Below are positions 7,555-16,160 of a DNA stretch of 64,000 nt, in pieces; position 1 is the first letter of the stretch, and each line of letters begins with the position of its first letter. The DNA comes from Halobacillus ihumii. Its GTDB lineage: Bacteria > Bacillota > Bacilli > Bacillales > Halobacillaceae. The stretch is from positions 3,420,636 to 3,484,635 of the forward strand of contig NZ_CACVAO010000001.1 of NCBI RefSeq assembly GCF_902726645.1, read 5' to 3'. Below the pieces are notes generated by a model. The model made no database searches. It was given only the letters and a program-made list of their open reading frames with translations, and was not told where the DNA came from. A program made the position numbers and the translations under genes.

Positions 7555-8787
7555 ATGTATTTAAAACGAAAATGGATGTCGTGGAAATACCCGTTTCTTC
7601 TATTGTTTGGAGTTGGTTTATCTAGCGTAGGCGATTGGATCTATTTAATTGCATTAAATCTTATTATCCTGGATATGACGGGATCTCCGCTTGCAGTGGC
7701 CATGCTATATATTCTGAAACCAGCTGCTGTATTGGTTACGAACTTCTTGGCGGGGGGTATGATAGATCGATTGCATCAACGAAATCTCATGGTAAGACTG
7801 GATATTCTACGGGCGATTTTAATTGCCCTTTTACCCTTGTTTTCATCTATTTGGGGTATTTATGTGCTTGTATTATTCATAAACATGGCCGGTTCAGTGT
7901 TCGCTACAACTTCTATGGTCTACATAACAAAATTAGTGCCGTCTGGAAGCAGGAAGCAGTTTAATTCATTAAGAAGCTTAGTGGATTCTGGAGGATTTCT
8001 GATCGGTCCGGCTATAGCTGGTATGTTATTTCTGATCGGGTCCCCCTGGATGGCGATCTACATAAACGCTGTGACCTTTCTAGCCTCCGGTCTAATTATG
8101 CTCTGCTTGCCTGAATTGAGGAAAACACCGAAAGCACAATCCGATCGGAAACTACTTTCGTTTGAACTTGTTAAAAGCGATTGGAAGGTTGTTTATAAGT
8201 TTAGCAGGAACTATTTCTATGTGATGGCTGTTTATCTATTATTTGGCCTCATGATGGTGATGGCTGCGGCATTGGATTCTTTGGAAGCAGCCTTTTCCAA
8301 GGAAGTATTATCTCTGTCAGACGCAACATACGGTTTTCTGGTAAGTATAGCTGGTGCCGGCATTGCCTGCGGCGCGGTTGTAAACACGCTAACGGTTAGA
8401 AAGTTGAGCACACAAGTCATGATTGGGGCAGGTTCATTAATGGTGTCAGGAGGATATATTATTTATGCTTTTTCAAGTACCTTTAATACGGCGGCGGTAG
8501 GATTCTTTATCCTTTCATTTTCGCTGGCCTTTGCGAATACCGGTTTTCATACTTTCTATCAAAGTAATATCCCGATCGATGTTATGGGCAGGGTTGGCAG
8601 CGTGTATGGTTTGTTGGAGGCTGTCTGCATCATTTGTGCAAAAGCAGCATTCGGTGTGGCTGCTCAGTTAATTTCAATCCAAAGCGTTGTGATCGCCGGT
8701 TCATTTCTAATGTTAAGCACGACGGTTATTTTGTGGCTCGTAAGCTTTCAATCTGCCAAAAGAATAGCTCATGCATTCGTTAAGTGA
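7555..8787 (+). CDS. MFS transporter downstream of a T-box leader
   Basis: ATG 7555 is chosen because GGGGAGGG lies 6 nt upstream; a TTG at 7540 would overlap that site. The 410-residue protein has about 10-12 hydrophobic spans and an MFS motif A-like loop between spans 2 and 3 (GGMIDRLHQRNLMVRLD). It looks like an MFS_3/DHA3-type exporter, the group that includes many drug and siderophore exporters. Its only upstream control element is the T-box leader ending 68 nt before the start, so its expression probably responds to tRNA charging. That makes an amino-acid or peptide substrate plausible, which is inference. Confidence 0.82.
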   Translation: MYLKRKWMSWKYPFLLLFGVGLSSVGDWIYLIALNLIILDMTGSPLAVAMLYILKPAAVLVTNFLAGGMIDRLHQRNLMVRLDILRAILIALLPLFSSIWGIYVLVLFINMAGSVFATTSMVYITKLVPSGSRKQFNSLRSLVDSGGFLIGPAIAGMLFLIGSPWMAIYINAVTFLASGLIMLCLPELRKTPKAQSDRKLLSFELVKSDWKVVYKFSRNYFYVMAVYLLFGLMMVMAAALDSLEAAFSKEVLSLSDATYGFLVSIAGAGIACGAVVNTLTVRKLSTQVMIGAGSLMVSGGYIIYAFSSTFNTAAVGFFILSFSLAFANTGFHTFYQSNIPIDVMGRVGSVYGLLEAVCIICAKAAFGVAAQLISIQSVVIAGSFLMLSTTVILWLVSFQSAKRIAHAFVK

Positions 8788-8866
8788 TTCAATAGATTGG
8801 ATCATTTGAAAAAAGGACAATAGGTGATTTAGTCGAATTAGGTAAGGGAAGGGAGGAGGCCCCATA

Positions 8867-9406
8867 ATGATGGAAGGAAACCATATTCATATTAGAGAAC
8901 TGAAGTCCGAGGATGCAGAAGCATTGTTGCATTTGCAAAAAGAAAACCGTGCATTTTTTGAAAAATATTCGATGTTACGTGAGGATAGTTTTTATACGAC
9001 CAAAGCTCAACTAGACAGGATAAAGAAATTTGAAAAGGGCATAAAGCAAGACAGTGAGTATAACTTTGGGATCTTCAAAAATGAGGACCAGGAGTTAATA
9101 GGTACGGTAAACCTTTTTCAAGTCCTGCGCGGCTCATTGCAGAGTGCGATCATTGGATATTTTTTAGACAAACAGCATAATGGGCAGGGCTTTACAACTG
9201 AAGCGGTACAGCTGCTGGTGAAATATGCGTTTGAGGAGCTGGACTTGCACCGTGTTGAAGCCGGGGTCATGCCCCATAATATTGGGTCACTGCGGGTATT
9301 GGAGAAAGCTGGTTTCCATAAAGAAGGGATCGCCAGGAAGAATGTTAAGATAAATGGTCAATGGGAAGACCATCAAGTATTAGCGGTTCTTAATCCGGAA
9401 GATTAG
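8867..9406 (+). CDS. GNAT acetyltransferase, RimJ/RimL-like
   Basis: A 179-residue Acetyltransf_3-type protein. It has the N-terminal IRELKSEDAEALLHLQKENR strand-helix, the central IGYFLDKQHNGQGFTTEAVQ (acetyl-CoA pyrophosphate loop around Q-x-x-G-x-T) at about residues 98-117, and the C-terminal LHRVEAGVMPHNIGSLRVLE (the conserved N-x-x-S) followed by KAGFHKEG. These features match ribosomal-protein N-acetyltransferase-like enzymes such as Bacillus YdaF/YjcK. GGAGGAGG lies 7 nt before the ATG pair. The specific substrate is unknown. Confidence 0.85.
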   Translation: MMEGNHIHIRELKSEDAEALLHLQKENRAFFEKYSMLREDSFYTTKAQLDRIKKFEKGIKQDSEYNFGIFKNEDQELIGTVNLFQVLRGSLQSAIIGYFLDKQHNGQGFTTEAVQLLVKYAFEELDLHRVEAGVMPHNIGSLRVLEKAGFHKEGIARKNVKINGQWEDHQVLAVLNPED

Positions 9407-9452
9407 TTTGGACTAGAACTGAATTCATGGGTGAACGTGGGAGGAAGAAACT

Positions 9453-10007
9453 TTGCTATTTCAAAAAGGAAAACTAGCTGTTCGTAAATTGCACGTACGT
9501 GATAAATCATTGTTGATCAAATGGCTTTCTGACCCGAAAGTTCTCAAGTATTATGAAGGAAGAGACAGGTCGTTTAATTTAGATGCGGTCAATCATGAGT
9601 TTTATCATGTAAGCGATAATGTAATGAGATGTATCATTGAATTTGAAGCGAACGAAATAGGTTACATCCAATACTATAAGCTGGATAAACAAACAAAAGG
9701 CTACTATGGGTATGACGAAAGCCAGTCATTAATTTATGGGCTGGATCAGTTTATAGGAGAGGTTAATTGCTGGAATCGTGGCATCGGCCAATTACTAGTA
9801 AATTCGATGGTTGAGTATCTCATTCATCAAAAACAAGCAGATATCATTGTTATGGATCCGCAGGTAGTCAACAAACGGGCGGTTAGGTGTTATGAGAAAT
9901 GTCATTTTCGTAAGGTGAAAATTTTGACTGAACACGAATTCCACGAAGGAAGATATCGTGATTGTTATCTGATGGAATATCAAAAGACAGACTTTACGAA
10001 AAGATAA
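9453..10007 (+). CDS. GNAT acetyltransferase resembling aminoglycoside 6'-N-acetyltransferases
   Basis: The start is a TTG at 9453 with GAGG 8 nt upstream. The 184-residue sequence follows the AAC(6') pattern: KWLSDPKVLKYYEGRD near the N-terminus, IGYIQYYKL, then LDQFIGEVNCWNRGIGQLLV (acetyl-CoA loop) at about 90-109, and VVNKRAVRCYEKCHFRKVK plus the acidic end FHEGRYRDCYLMEY. The order and wording of these segments recall the acetyltransferase half of the bifunctional AAC(6')-APH(2'') enzyme. Chromosomal homologues in Bacillaceae are common and need not confer resistance. It lies 46 nt after the other GNAT gene and they are probably co-transcribed. Confidence 0.8.
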   Translation: MLFQKGKLAVRKLHVRDKSLLIKWLSDPKVLKYYEGRDRSFNLDAVNHEFYHVSDNVMRCIIEFEANEIGYIQYYKLDKQTKGYYGYDESQSLIYGLDQFIGEVNCWNRGIGQLLVNSMVEYLIHQKQADIIVMDPQVVNKRAVRCYEKCHFRKVKILTEHEFHEGRYRDCYLMEYQKTDFTKR

Positions 10008-10179
10008 GATAGTATAAGTACATGTGTTACGCTTTTTTAAATGGGCTACTACTTGAGTCCCAAGGCACGCTTCTTTTTCAAGAGGTGTATCCATTTTTAG
10101 TTTCTTATTAACTGAATAAGCAGAAAACATACATGTTCCATTTCTTCAAATTGTGTCATTCTAAGTGTAATTGATTATA

Positions 10180-10193
10180 CGAACGTGCATTCG
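10180..10193. promoter_or_regulatory. LexA-like operator in the yhaO promoter
   Basis: CGAACGTGCATTCG matches the Bacillus LexA consensus CGAAC-N4-GTTYC at 12 of 14 positions. It lies between a likely -35 (TTGATT, 10171-10176) and -10 (TTTATT, 10194-10199), 50 nt upstream of yhaO. From memory, the B. subtilis yhaONM genes are listed in the LexA regulon, which supports the call. Confidence 0.6.
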
Positions 10194-10243
10194 TTTATTT
10201 CTTCTGATAAAATAGAGGAAAATAGTGACGGTGGAGGATAAAC

Positions 10244-11491
10244 ATGAGTACAGTTCGATTTATACATAGTGCCGATTTGCATTTGGACAGCCCTTTTAAA
10301 GGAAGAAACCAGCTTCCGGATTTGTTGCAGGAGCAAATGCGTGAGGCGACATTTGAAGCGTTTGATCGGTTAATCCAACAGGCGATTCAACATAAGGTTG
10401 ACTTTGTATTGCTTGTTGGTGATTTGTTTGATGAAGAGACGAGGAGTTTAAAAGCGCAAGTCCGGCTCCGCGAAGGGTTTAAGCGATTAGCGCAGCACAA
10501 TATTGCTGTGTATCTCAGTTATGGTAATCATGATTATATGCAGGGGATGCGCTACCCCATCACGTTCCCGGACAATGTTCATAGTTTTGAACAAGAGACG
10601 GTTCAGGCTCTGCCTTACTACAAGCAGGGAGAGCAAGTGGCTGCGATTTATGGCTTCAGCTATGTGAACCGTGCTGTAGAAGACAGGAAAGCTGAAGAGT
10701 TCATCAAGCAGGGAACTTGTCCTTTTCATATCGCCATGCTTCATGGAAGTCTTGAAACAAATAGTGAACATGACGTGTATGCTCCGTTTAAACTTGATGA
10801 GTTGCGTAACCGGCACATGGATTATTGGGCACTCGGACATATTCATAAGCGGCAGCAGCTGTCTGATCAACCGCCGATTGTGTATCCAGGCAACATTCAA
10901 GGTCGTTCCAGAAAAGAAACCGGGGGAAAGGGATGCTCGCTGGTCGAATTAAGTAAAATGGAAGCGAGACAGACGTTTATTCCGCTTCACAGCTTTACAT
11001 TTGAGGAAGCAACCTGTTCTGCCGTAGATGTGAACCAGCCGGAAGAATTAGAAGGCTTATTTGCACGAGCTAAACATGAAGCCCGTGCCGAAACTCCCGT
11101 AATGTTAAGCATTGTTGTTAAGGGAAATAAAGGACTTTTACAAAAGTGGGAACTGGAAGGGATCGTAAAGGAATGGGTTGAGCTTCTTAACGATTCAGAA
11201 GACCTTGAGGGGAAATCATGGGTCTGGATTGATCAAGTTACGATCGTTGACCGCCCTGCTTTTGATATGGAAGAACTTAAGTCCGGGCAGCATTTTGCTG
11301 GGGAATACTTGCGACATGCTGACGATCTGACGACAGATGAATTATCCCGACAGTTGTCCCCGTTATATGAGCATCGGCTCGCCTCGAAATATTTAGATTC
11401 TCTGACGGACGAGGAGCTGGATGACATTTTATCCCGGGCGAAGCAGTTAGTTGTAGAACAGCTCTTGTCTGAGGAGGAGTCAAAGTTATGA
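10244..11491 (+). CDS. yhaO: DNA repair exonuclease YhaO (SbcD/Mre11-like)
   Basis: A 415-residue calcineurin-like phosphoesterase. All metal-binding motifs of the Mre11/SbcD family are present in order: HSADLHLDSPF (residues 8-18), GDLFDEE (about 59-65), GNHDYM (about 94-99), MLHGS (about 166-170) and GHIHKRQ (about 200-206). It probably forms a nuclease complex with the ATPase YhaN, whose ATG overlaps its stop (ATGA). GGTGGAGG lies 7-8 nt upstream of the ATG. A LexA-like box in the promoter suggests DNA damage control. In B. subtilis the same gene pair precedes yhaM; here a regulator gene is inserted before yhaM. Confidence 0.92.
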   Translation: MSTVRFIHSADLHLDSPFKGRNQLPDLLQEQMREATFEAFDRLIQQAIQHKVDFVLLVGDLFDEETRSLKAQVRLREGFKRLAQHNIAVYLSYGNHDYMQGMRYPITFPDNVHSFEQETVQALPYYKQGEQVAAIYGFSYVNRAVEDRKAEEFIKQGTCPFHIAMLHGSLETNSEHDVYAPFKLDELRNRHMDYWALGHIHKRQQLSDQPPIVYPGNIQGRSRKETGGKGCSLVELSKMEARQTFIPLHSFTFEEATCSAVDVNQPEELEGLFARAKHEARAETPVMLSIVVKGNKGLLQKWELEGIVKEWVELLNDSEDLEGKSWVWIDQVTIVDRPAFDMEELKSGQHFAGEYLRHADDLTTDELSRQLSPLYEHRLASKYLDSLTDEELDDILSRAKQLVVEQLLSEEESKL

Positions 11492-14412
11492 GAATCCTGG
11501 ACTTCCATATTTACGGATTTGGAAAATGGCGTGATTATTCCATGACATTACCATCCAATAACCTTGTGGTGATTGCTGGTGACAATGAAGCTGGTAAGTC
11601 TACCATACGAACATTTATCTTATTTGTTTTATTCGGTTTGCCCCCGAAAAAGCGGGTGCTTTACCAGCCGAAAATGGGCGGCCCCGTTGGAGGGAAACTC
11701 ACGTTACAAACGGAAGAGTACGGAGAAGTGACAGTAGAACGCGTTCATGACCGTAATCAAGGCGCTGCTGTCTGCCGGATTGCTAATGGCGAAGAGAAGG
11801 ACGAACATTTTCTAAGAAGCATCACTTCCCATATGTCTCAGGCAGCGTATCAGTCTATTTACAGCTTCGACGCAGAAGATCTGACAGAATTGCATGGCTT
11901 AAATGGACAGGAATTAGGAGAGGTGCTGATTAGTGTTGGACTGACAGGATCTGACCTAATCTATCAAACCGATAAACGTATTGAAAAGGAACTTGACAGC
12001 CGCTTCAAGCCAAAGGGCAAGAAACCGGTTCTAAATCAGCAGCTTGATTCCTTGGATGCTGCTAATAAACAATGGCTCACTTCTGAACGTGAAGTGGGGC
12101 AGTATCAGCAGCTGTTAGATGAACAGCGCGAGTTGACGATGAAGCGAGAGGCATTAGAAGAACGGCTGCATCAGCTTCGCTTAAAACGATCAAGTTTTCA
12201 ACAGTTGAAAAAAGTGCTTCCTGTTGTTCAGGAGTACTATCAGCTCGTTGGGAAGCTGAAAGAAAAACAGCACAGCTATTTTCCTGAAAACGGTACAGAT
12301 CGGATGCACCAACTTCAGGAAAAACTATTGCCGTTAGAGAGCGAACAGCAATTTGTTCAGGCGAAACTGTCTGAGGCCAGGCAAAGCCAGGAGCATCTGC
12401 AAACCGCTTCTTCAACCGTCCTAAACGAAGCGACAACAATAGCTGAAACGAAAACTGTCTATCATCAAGTTGAACAGGATATTGAGCGGCTGCAGAGCAG
12501 TATCGAGACGTGGGAGAAACGAATCCAGTCAGAACTCAATGAATTACATCTAGGTATGGATGCAGCAGCCTTTCGTGAGTTTGATTTTCCCTTTTATATA
12601 GAAGAAACGTGGCGAAGCGTCAAACATGAGGCCGATCACATAAATGAAGAAGCGGCTGCGATTGACAAAGAAATGAACGCTTTAGATGCTCAGCAACGGC
12701 GTCTCGAAGATCAAATGGAGAATCTCGAGCAAGATCAGCTTGATGCAGAACAAGTAGCGGACTGCCAGCGGGTTGTCCATTCCTATGTGCCATCAGCGTC
12801 TGAAGCAGCGGGAGGTTGGACCTCCACCGTGCAGCAAAAACAGAGCGCGAGCCGTCGCATGTTCATTGCCTCCATCGTAGTTCTCGCAGCAGGAGCAGCA
12901 GTTGCTTTCATGATCTCGAGCTTTCCGATAATGTTAGTTGGCTTAATCATAAGCGGAATTTGTGCGGGTACGGGTCTTTTCTTCAGGCAAGCAGCTCGTG
13001 ATTACGAACAGATGCTTGCCAGAATTGGTCAGCAGCCTACACATCGTATAAGTGAGTCGGATTTCTTACATGCTAAAGAGGTAGTTGAACAGTATGAGCG
13101 GACAAAAGGGGAGTATGCTCATATCAAGGAGCGCTGGAAGCAAGTAAATCATGAGTCGCTGCTAGTTCATGAGAAACAGCGTAATGTATCTGAGCGGAGA
13201 AAACGTTTAACGACACGAATCACCGAACAGACGACAATGTATCCTTTTTTATCCTCATTGAAGCCCACCCATTGGGAGCAGCTCTTTCAGTTGTTAAAAC
13301 AAACAAAAGAAAAGCAAAAAGACATGGATGCATTGAAGGAAGAGCTTACAGCGGCCCTGCAGAAGAAACAAAAGATCGAACAGGATGCGAAAGCTTTTTT
13401 AACAGCGCTGAACTTTGAGGATGTACATACAGACATGTCCGAGAAATATCGTCAACTTGAGAAGTGGATCAAGACACAGCAAGCGTCCATTTCAGAGAGC
13501 AAACGTCTTCAAGAAGAGATAGGCCGCTTAGAACAAGACCTTGACTATCTCGACCATCAAATAACACCGTTTGCTGCAGAAAAAACAGAATTGCTTGCAA
13601 AGGCCGGTGCACATGACCTGGATGATTTTTATGAAAAAGCGCAAGTGGCAGAGAATAATAGGGAAAGAATGCGGCGTAAGGAGCAGTTAGTTGTTCAAAT
13701 AGAAGGGGTGTTGAATAAACACGACCAGGAGGCATTTAAGGTCTGGGAAGAGGCAAAAGACCCTTCAGAGCTCGAAGTGGAACTAGAAGAAACTGATCGA
13801 GAATTTCAGGCGGCTGTTGAGGAGCAGAACACTCTCATGCAGGACATCGCAGCGAGAAAGCATCGTTTGGATTTACTTGAAAGTTCAGAGCAGCATTCCA
13901 AGCATTTGCATCAGCTGGCTAATCAGCGTGATGCCTTTCAGGAACAGGCAAAGGAATGGGCAGTTTATCAAATGGCCTCCAGAATCTTAAAGACCACCAA
14001 AACGCGTCATCAGGAGAATCATTTACCATCTGTCATCAAGCGGGCAGAGGACTTTTTTGGACGGCTGACGTTTGAAAAGTACACGCGATTATTTATCGAT
14101 CCTGAGCTTGGCGGGCTCAACGTTGAAGATCACCTGGGCCATGTGTATGAGACCAGTGAATTGTCGAGAGGTACCGCTGATCAATTGTACGTAGCTCTCA
14201 GGCTGGCTTTAGGAGATACCATGTCTGCAGCGATACAGGCGCCATTTATTGTCGATGATGCGTTTGTGCACTTTGATGAGGGAAGACGTGAGGTGATGAT
14301 GAACCTGCTGGAGTCGTTATCTCATAGCAGTCAAATTATTCTGTTTACTTATCAAAAGGAGCTTGCAGAGAAGTGGCATGGATCCTTTTTGCCTTCTAAA
14401 CGATATATATGA
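11488..14412 (+). CDS. yhaN: SMC/Rad50-like ATPase YhaN
   Basis: A 974-residue protein with the architecture of SbcC-type ATPases: an N-terminal Walker A motif (AGDNEAGKST, about residues 31-40), long coiled-coil arms, and a C-terminal half with the signature ELSRGTADQLYVALRLAL and Walker B (PFIVDDAFVHFDE). Unusually for SbcC proteins, but known for YhaN, the middle carries two adjacent hydrophobic segments (about 453-475 and 478-500), which suggests membrane association. It is translationally coupled to yhaO. The probable role is DNA end processing or repair with YhaO. Confidence 0.92.
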   Translation: MRILDFHIYGFGKWRDYSMTLPSNNLVVIAGDNEAGKSTIRTFILFVLFGLPPKKRVLYQPKMGGPVGGKLTLQTEEYGEVTVERVHDRNQGAAVCRIANGEEKDEHFLRSITSHMSQAAYQSIYSFDAEDLTELHGLNGQELGEVLISVGLTGSDLIYQTDKRIEKELDSRFKPKGKKPVLNQQLDSLDAANKQWLTSEREVGQYQQLLDEQRELTMKREALEERLHQLRLKRSSFQQLKKVLPVVQEYYQLVGKLKEKQHSYFPENGTDRMHQLQEKLLPLESEQQFVQAKLSEARQSQEHLQTASSTVLNEATTIAETKTVYHQVEQDIERLQSSIETWEKRIQSELNELHLGMDAAAFREFDFPFYIEETWRSVKHEADHINEEAAAIDKEMNALDAQQRRLEDQMENLEQDQLDAEQVADCQRVVHSYVPSASEAAGGWTSTVQQKQSASRRMFIASIVVLAAGAAVAFMISSFPIMLVGLIISGICAGTGLFFRQAARDYEQMLARIGQQPTHRISESDFLHAKEVVEQYERTKGEYAHIKERWKQVNHESLLVHEKQRNVSERRKRLTTRITEQTTMYPFLSSLKPTHWEQLFQLLKQTKEKQKDMDALKEELTAALQKKQKIEQDAKAFLTALNFEDVHTDMSEKYRQLEKWIKTQQASISESKRLQEEIGRLEQDLDYLDHQITPFAAEKTELLAKAGAHDLDDFYEKAQVAENNRERMRRKEQLVVQIEGVLNKHDQEAFKVWEEAKDPSELEVELEETDREFQAAVEEQNTLMQDIAARKHRLDLLESSEQHSKHLHQLANQRDAFQEQAKEWAVYQMASRILKTTKTRHQENHLPSVIKRAEDFFGRLTFEKYTRLFIDPELGGLNVEDHLGHVYETSELSRGTADQLYVALRLALGDTMSAAIQAPFIVDDAFVHFDEGRREVMMNLLESLSHSSQIILFTYQKELAEKWHGSFLPSKRYI

Positions 14413-14492
14413 AGGATAAGGTCGCAAATTGCTAATATTAATGATAAAATGTGTTCAGATTAAAAGATGATATAGCAAATGGAGGGTTTCCA

Positions 14493-15053
14493 TTGCCAGA
14501 ACAGCATAAACAAGACTGGACAAATTATGAAGAAACCATTGAAAAATTTATTCAGGTGATAGCAAAAAACATGAGCCTTTATGGTGTGACTCCATCTATT
14601 GGACGCTTGTACGGGGTGCTTTATTTTGAAGAAAACCCGATGACACTTGATGACATGCGCGCGGCTCTTGAAATGAGTAAGACGAGTATGTCTACAGGTG
14701 TACGAGCTTTATCTGATATGAAGATGGTGGAGCCAGCCTTTAAAAAAGGGGTGCGGAAAGATTTATACAAATCGGAGGAAGATTGGTATAAGTCGTTCAC
14801 TTCCCTGTTTGGAAGCCGCTGGAGGCACCATACAGAAACGAACATTGAAGAAGCGGATGAAGCGATTCAAGAATTATTGCAAATTAAAGAGCAGACAGAG
14901 GATGTATCTTTAAAGGAAAAAATAGATCAGGACATTGACCGTCTTCATTATGCCCAGAATTATTATCGCTGGCTTATGCGGTTTATTCATGTTGTAGAGT
15001 CTGGGGAAATTTTTCAGTATGTACCTAAGATTGATCAAAAACATAGCGAGTAA
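14493..15053 (+). CDS. GbsR/MarR-type transcriptional regulator (paralogue 1)
   Basis: A TTG start at 14493 is chosen because GGAGGG lies 8 nt upstream; an upstream GTG at 14451 has none. The 186-residue protein has the winged-helix pattern of GbsR-type regulators: SLYGVTPSIGRLYGVLYF, then MTLDDMRAALEMSKTSMSTG and the wing RKDLYKSEEDWYKSF. B. subtilis GbsR and OpcR repress glycine-betaine synthesis and uptake genes. No gbs or opu gene is adjacent, so its target is elsewhere or unknown. A paralogue lies at 21085-21600 next to opuA; both share the KTSMSTGVR segment. Confidence 0.85.
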   Translation: MPEQHKQDWTNYEETIEKFIQVIAKNMSLYGVTPSIGRLYGVLYFEENPMTLDDMRAALEMSKTSMSTGVRALSDMKMVEPAFKKGVRKDLYKSEEDWYKSFTSLFGSRWRHHTETNIEEADEAIQELLQIKEQTEDVSLKEKIDQDIDRLHYAQNYYRWLMRFIHVVESGEIFQYVPKIDQKHSE

Positions 15054-15054
15054 A

Positions 15055-15086
15055 AAGAGGTGTCTAACACCGAGGCAGCCTCTTCT
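15055..15086 (+). terminator. Possible weak terminator after the GbsR-type gene
   Basis: AAGAGG (15055-15060) and CCTCTT (15079-15084) enclose a second small stem, GGTGT/ACACC. There is no long T-run, so this may be only a hairpin. Confidence 0.35.
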
Positions 15087-15191
15087 GAGTACATGATATG
15101 CAAGACTGTTCCAACTTCTAATCCAAGAATGAGCGCGAGCGGATAGAAGCCTTTTTTGGAATGGTCTTTTTATTTAGGGAGGAGAGTCCAT

Positions 15192-16136
15192 ATGAAGAAA
15201 GGAATTGCACAGCACAAATTAGGGGAGACATTTGATTATTTTCTATTAATAAAAGCAGCTGCAAAAGGGGTAGCGAGCAACAATAAGCCATTTCTTACAT
15301 TAATATTAGCTGATACATCAGGAGAAATCGATGCAAAGCTCTGGGAGGCAACCCCAGAGGATGAAGCGCTTTTCCAACAAGGAGAGCTAGTCAAAGTGCA
15401 AGGAGATGTAGGTCAATTTCGTAATAAACCGCAGTTGAAGATTCAAAGTATCAGACCCGTGCAGCCGACGGATGGTGTGCAGGCCACTGATTTTATGGCA
15501 AAAGCTCCGGTGAATAAGGAAGACTTGATGGAACGATTAACGGAAGCAATTTTTGAGATGAAAAATCCATCCATTCAACGTATTACGAGGCATTTTTTAA
15601 AAACCTATCAAGACGATTTGTTAAGCTATCCTGCGGCGGTAAGAAACCACCATGAGTACGTATCTGGGCTGGCGCATCATATTGTCTCAATGTTGAATAT
15701 AGCGAAGCAATTGACGATCCTTTATCCGGATATTAATCAGGACTTGCTGTACGCGGGAATCATTCTGCACGATCTTGGGAAACTCAAGGAGCTTTCAGGA
15801 CCAACATCCCCGAGCTATACACTTGAGGGAAAGCTGATTGGACATATTCCAATGATGGTAGAGGAAATTCGTGTGGCTGCTGATGAATTGCAAATCGAAG
15901 GAGAAGAGGTCACCATTTTACAGCACATGATCCTAAGTCACCATGGTAAATCTGAATGGGGCAGCCCGAAGCCTCCATTAGTACGAGAGGCTGAACTGCT
16001 GCACCAAATTGATATGCTTGATGCAGGTATGAACATGTTAAATCGGTCGCTTAAAAAAGTAGGTCCAGGAGAGTTTACAGAGAAGATTTATGCTATGGAT
16101 CAGCGTTCCTTCTACAAACCAACGTTTGAAGAATAG
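15192..16136 (+). CDS. yhaM: 3'-5' exoribonuclease YhaM
   Basis: ATG 15192 ([12 protein letters not shown]) has GGGAGGAG 8 nt upstream and gives 314 residues, the length I recall for B. subtilis YhaM. An OB-fold nucleic-acid-binding domain fills about residues 10-95 ([18 protein letters not shown]). A C-terminal HD-domain phosphohydrolase follows, with the metal ligands [12 protein letters not shown] (about 155-166), [10 protein letters not shown] (about 196-205) and [10 protein letters not shown]. The enzyme degrades RNA and single-stranded DNA in a Mn-dependent way in studied species. It stands apart from yhaO-yhaN here. Confidence 0.93.
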   Translation: MKKGIAQHKLGETFDYFLLIKAAAKGVASNNKPFLTLILADTSGEIDAKLWEATPEDEALFQQGELVKVQGDVGQFRNKPQLKIQSIRPVQPTDGVQATDFMAKAPVNKEDLMERLTEAIFEMKNPSIQRITRHFLKTYQDDLLSYPAAVRNHHEYVSGLAHHIVSMLNIAKQLTILYPDINQDLLYAGIILHDLGKLKELSGPTSPSYTLEGKLIGHIPMMVEEIRVAADELQIEGEEVTILQHMILSHHGKSEWGSPKPPLVREAELLHQIDMLDAGMNMLNRSLKKVGPGEFTEKIYAMDQRSFYKPTFEE

Positions 16137-16160
16137 ATAAAGAATATAGGGGATAGAGAG

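Noticed and set aside
9795..10130. Minus-strand frame of 111 codons overlapping the AAC(6')-like gene
   Set aside because: It overlaps a well-supported gene for most of its length and has no ribosome binding site at any start.
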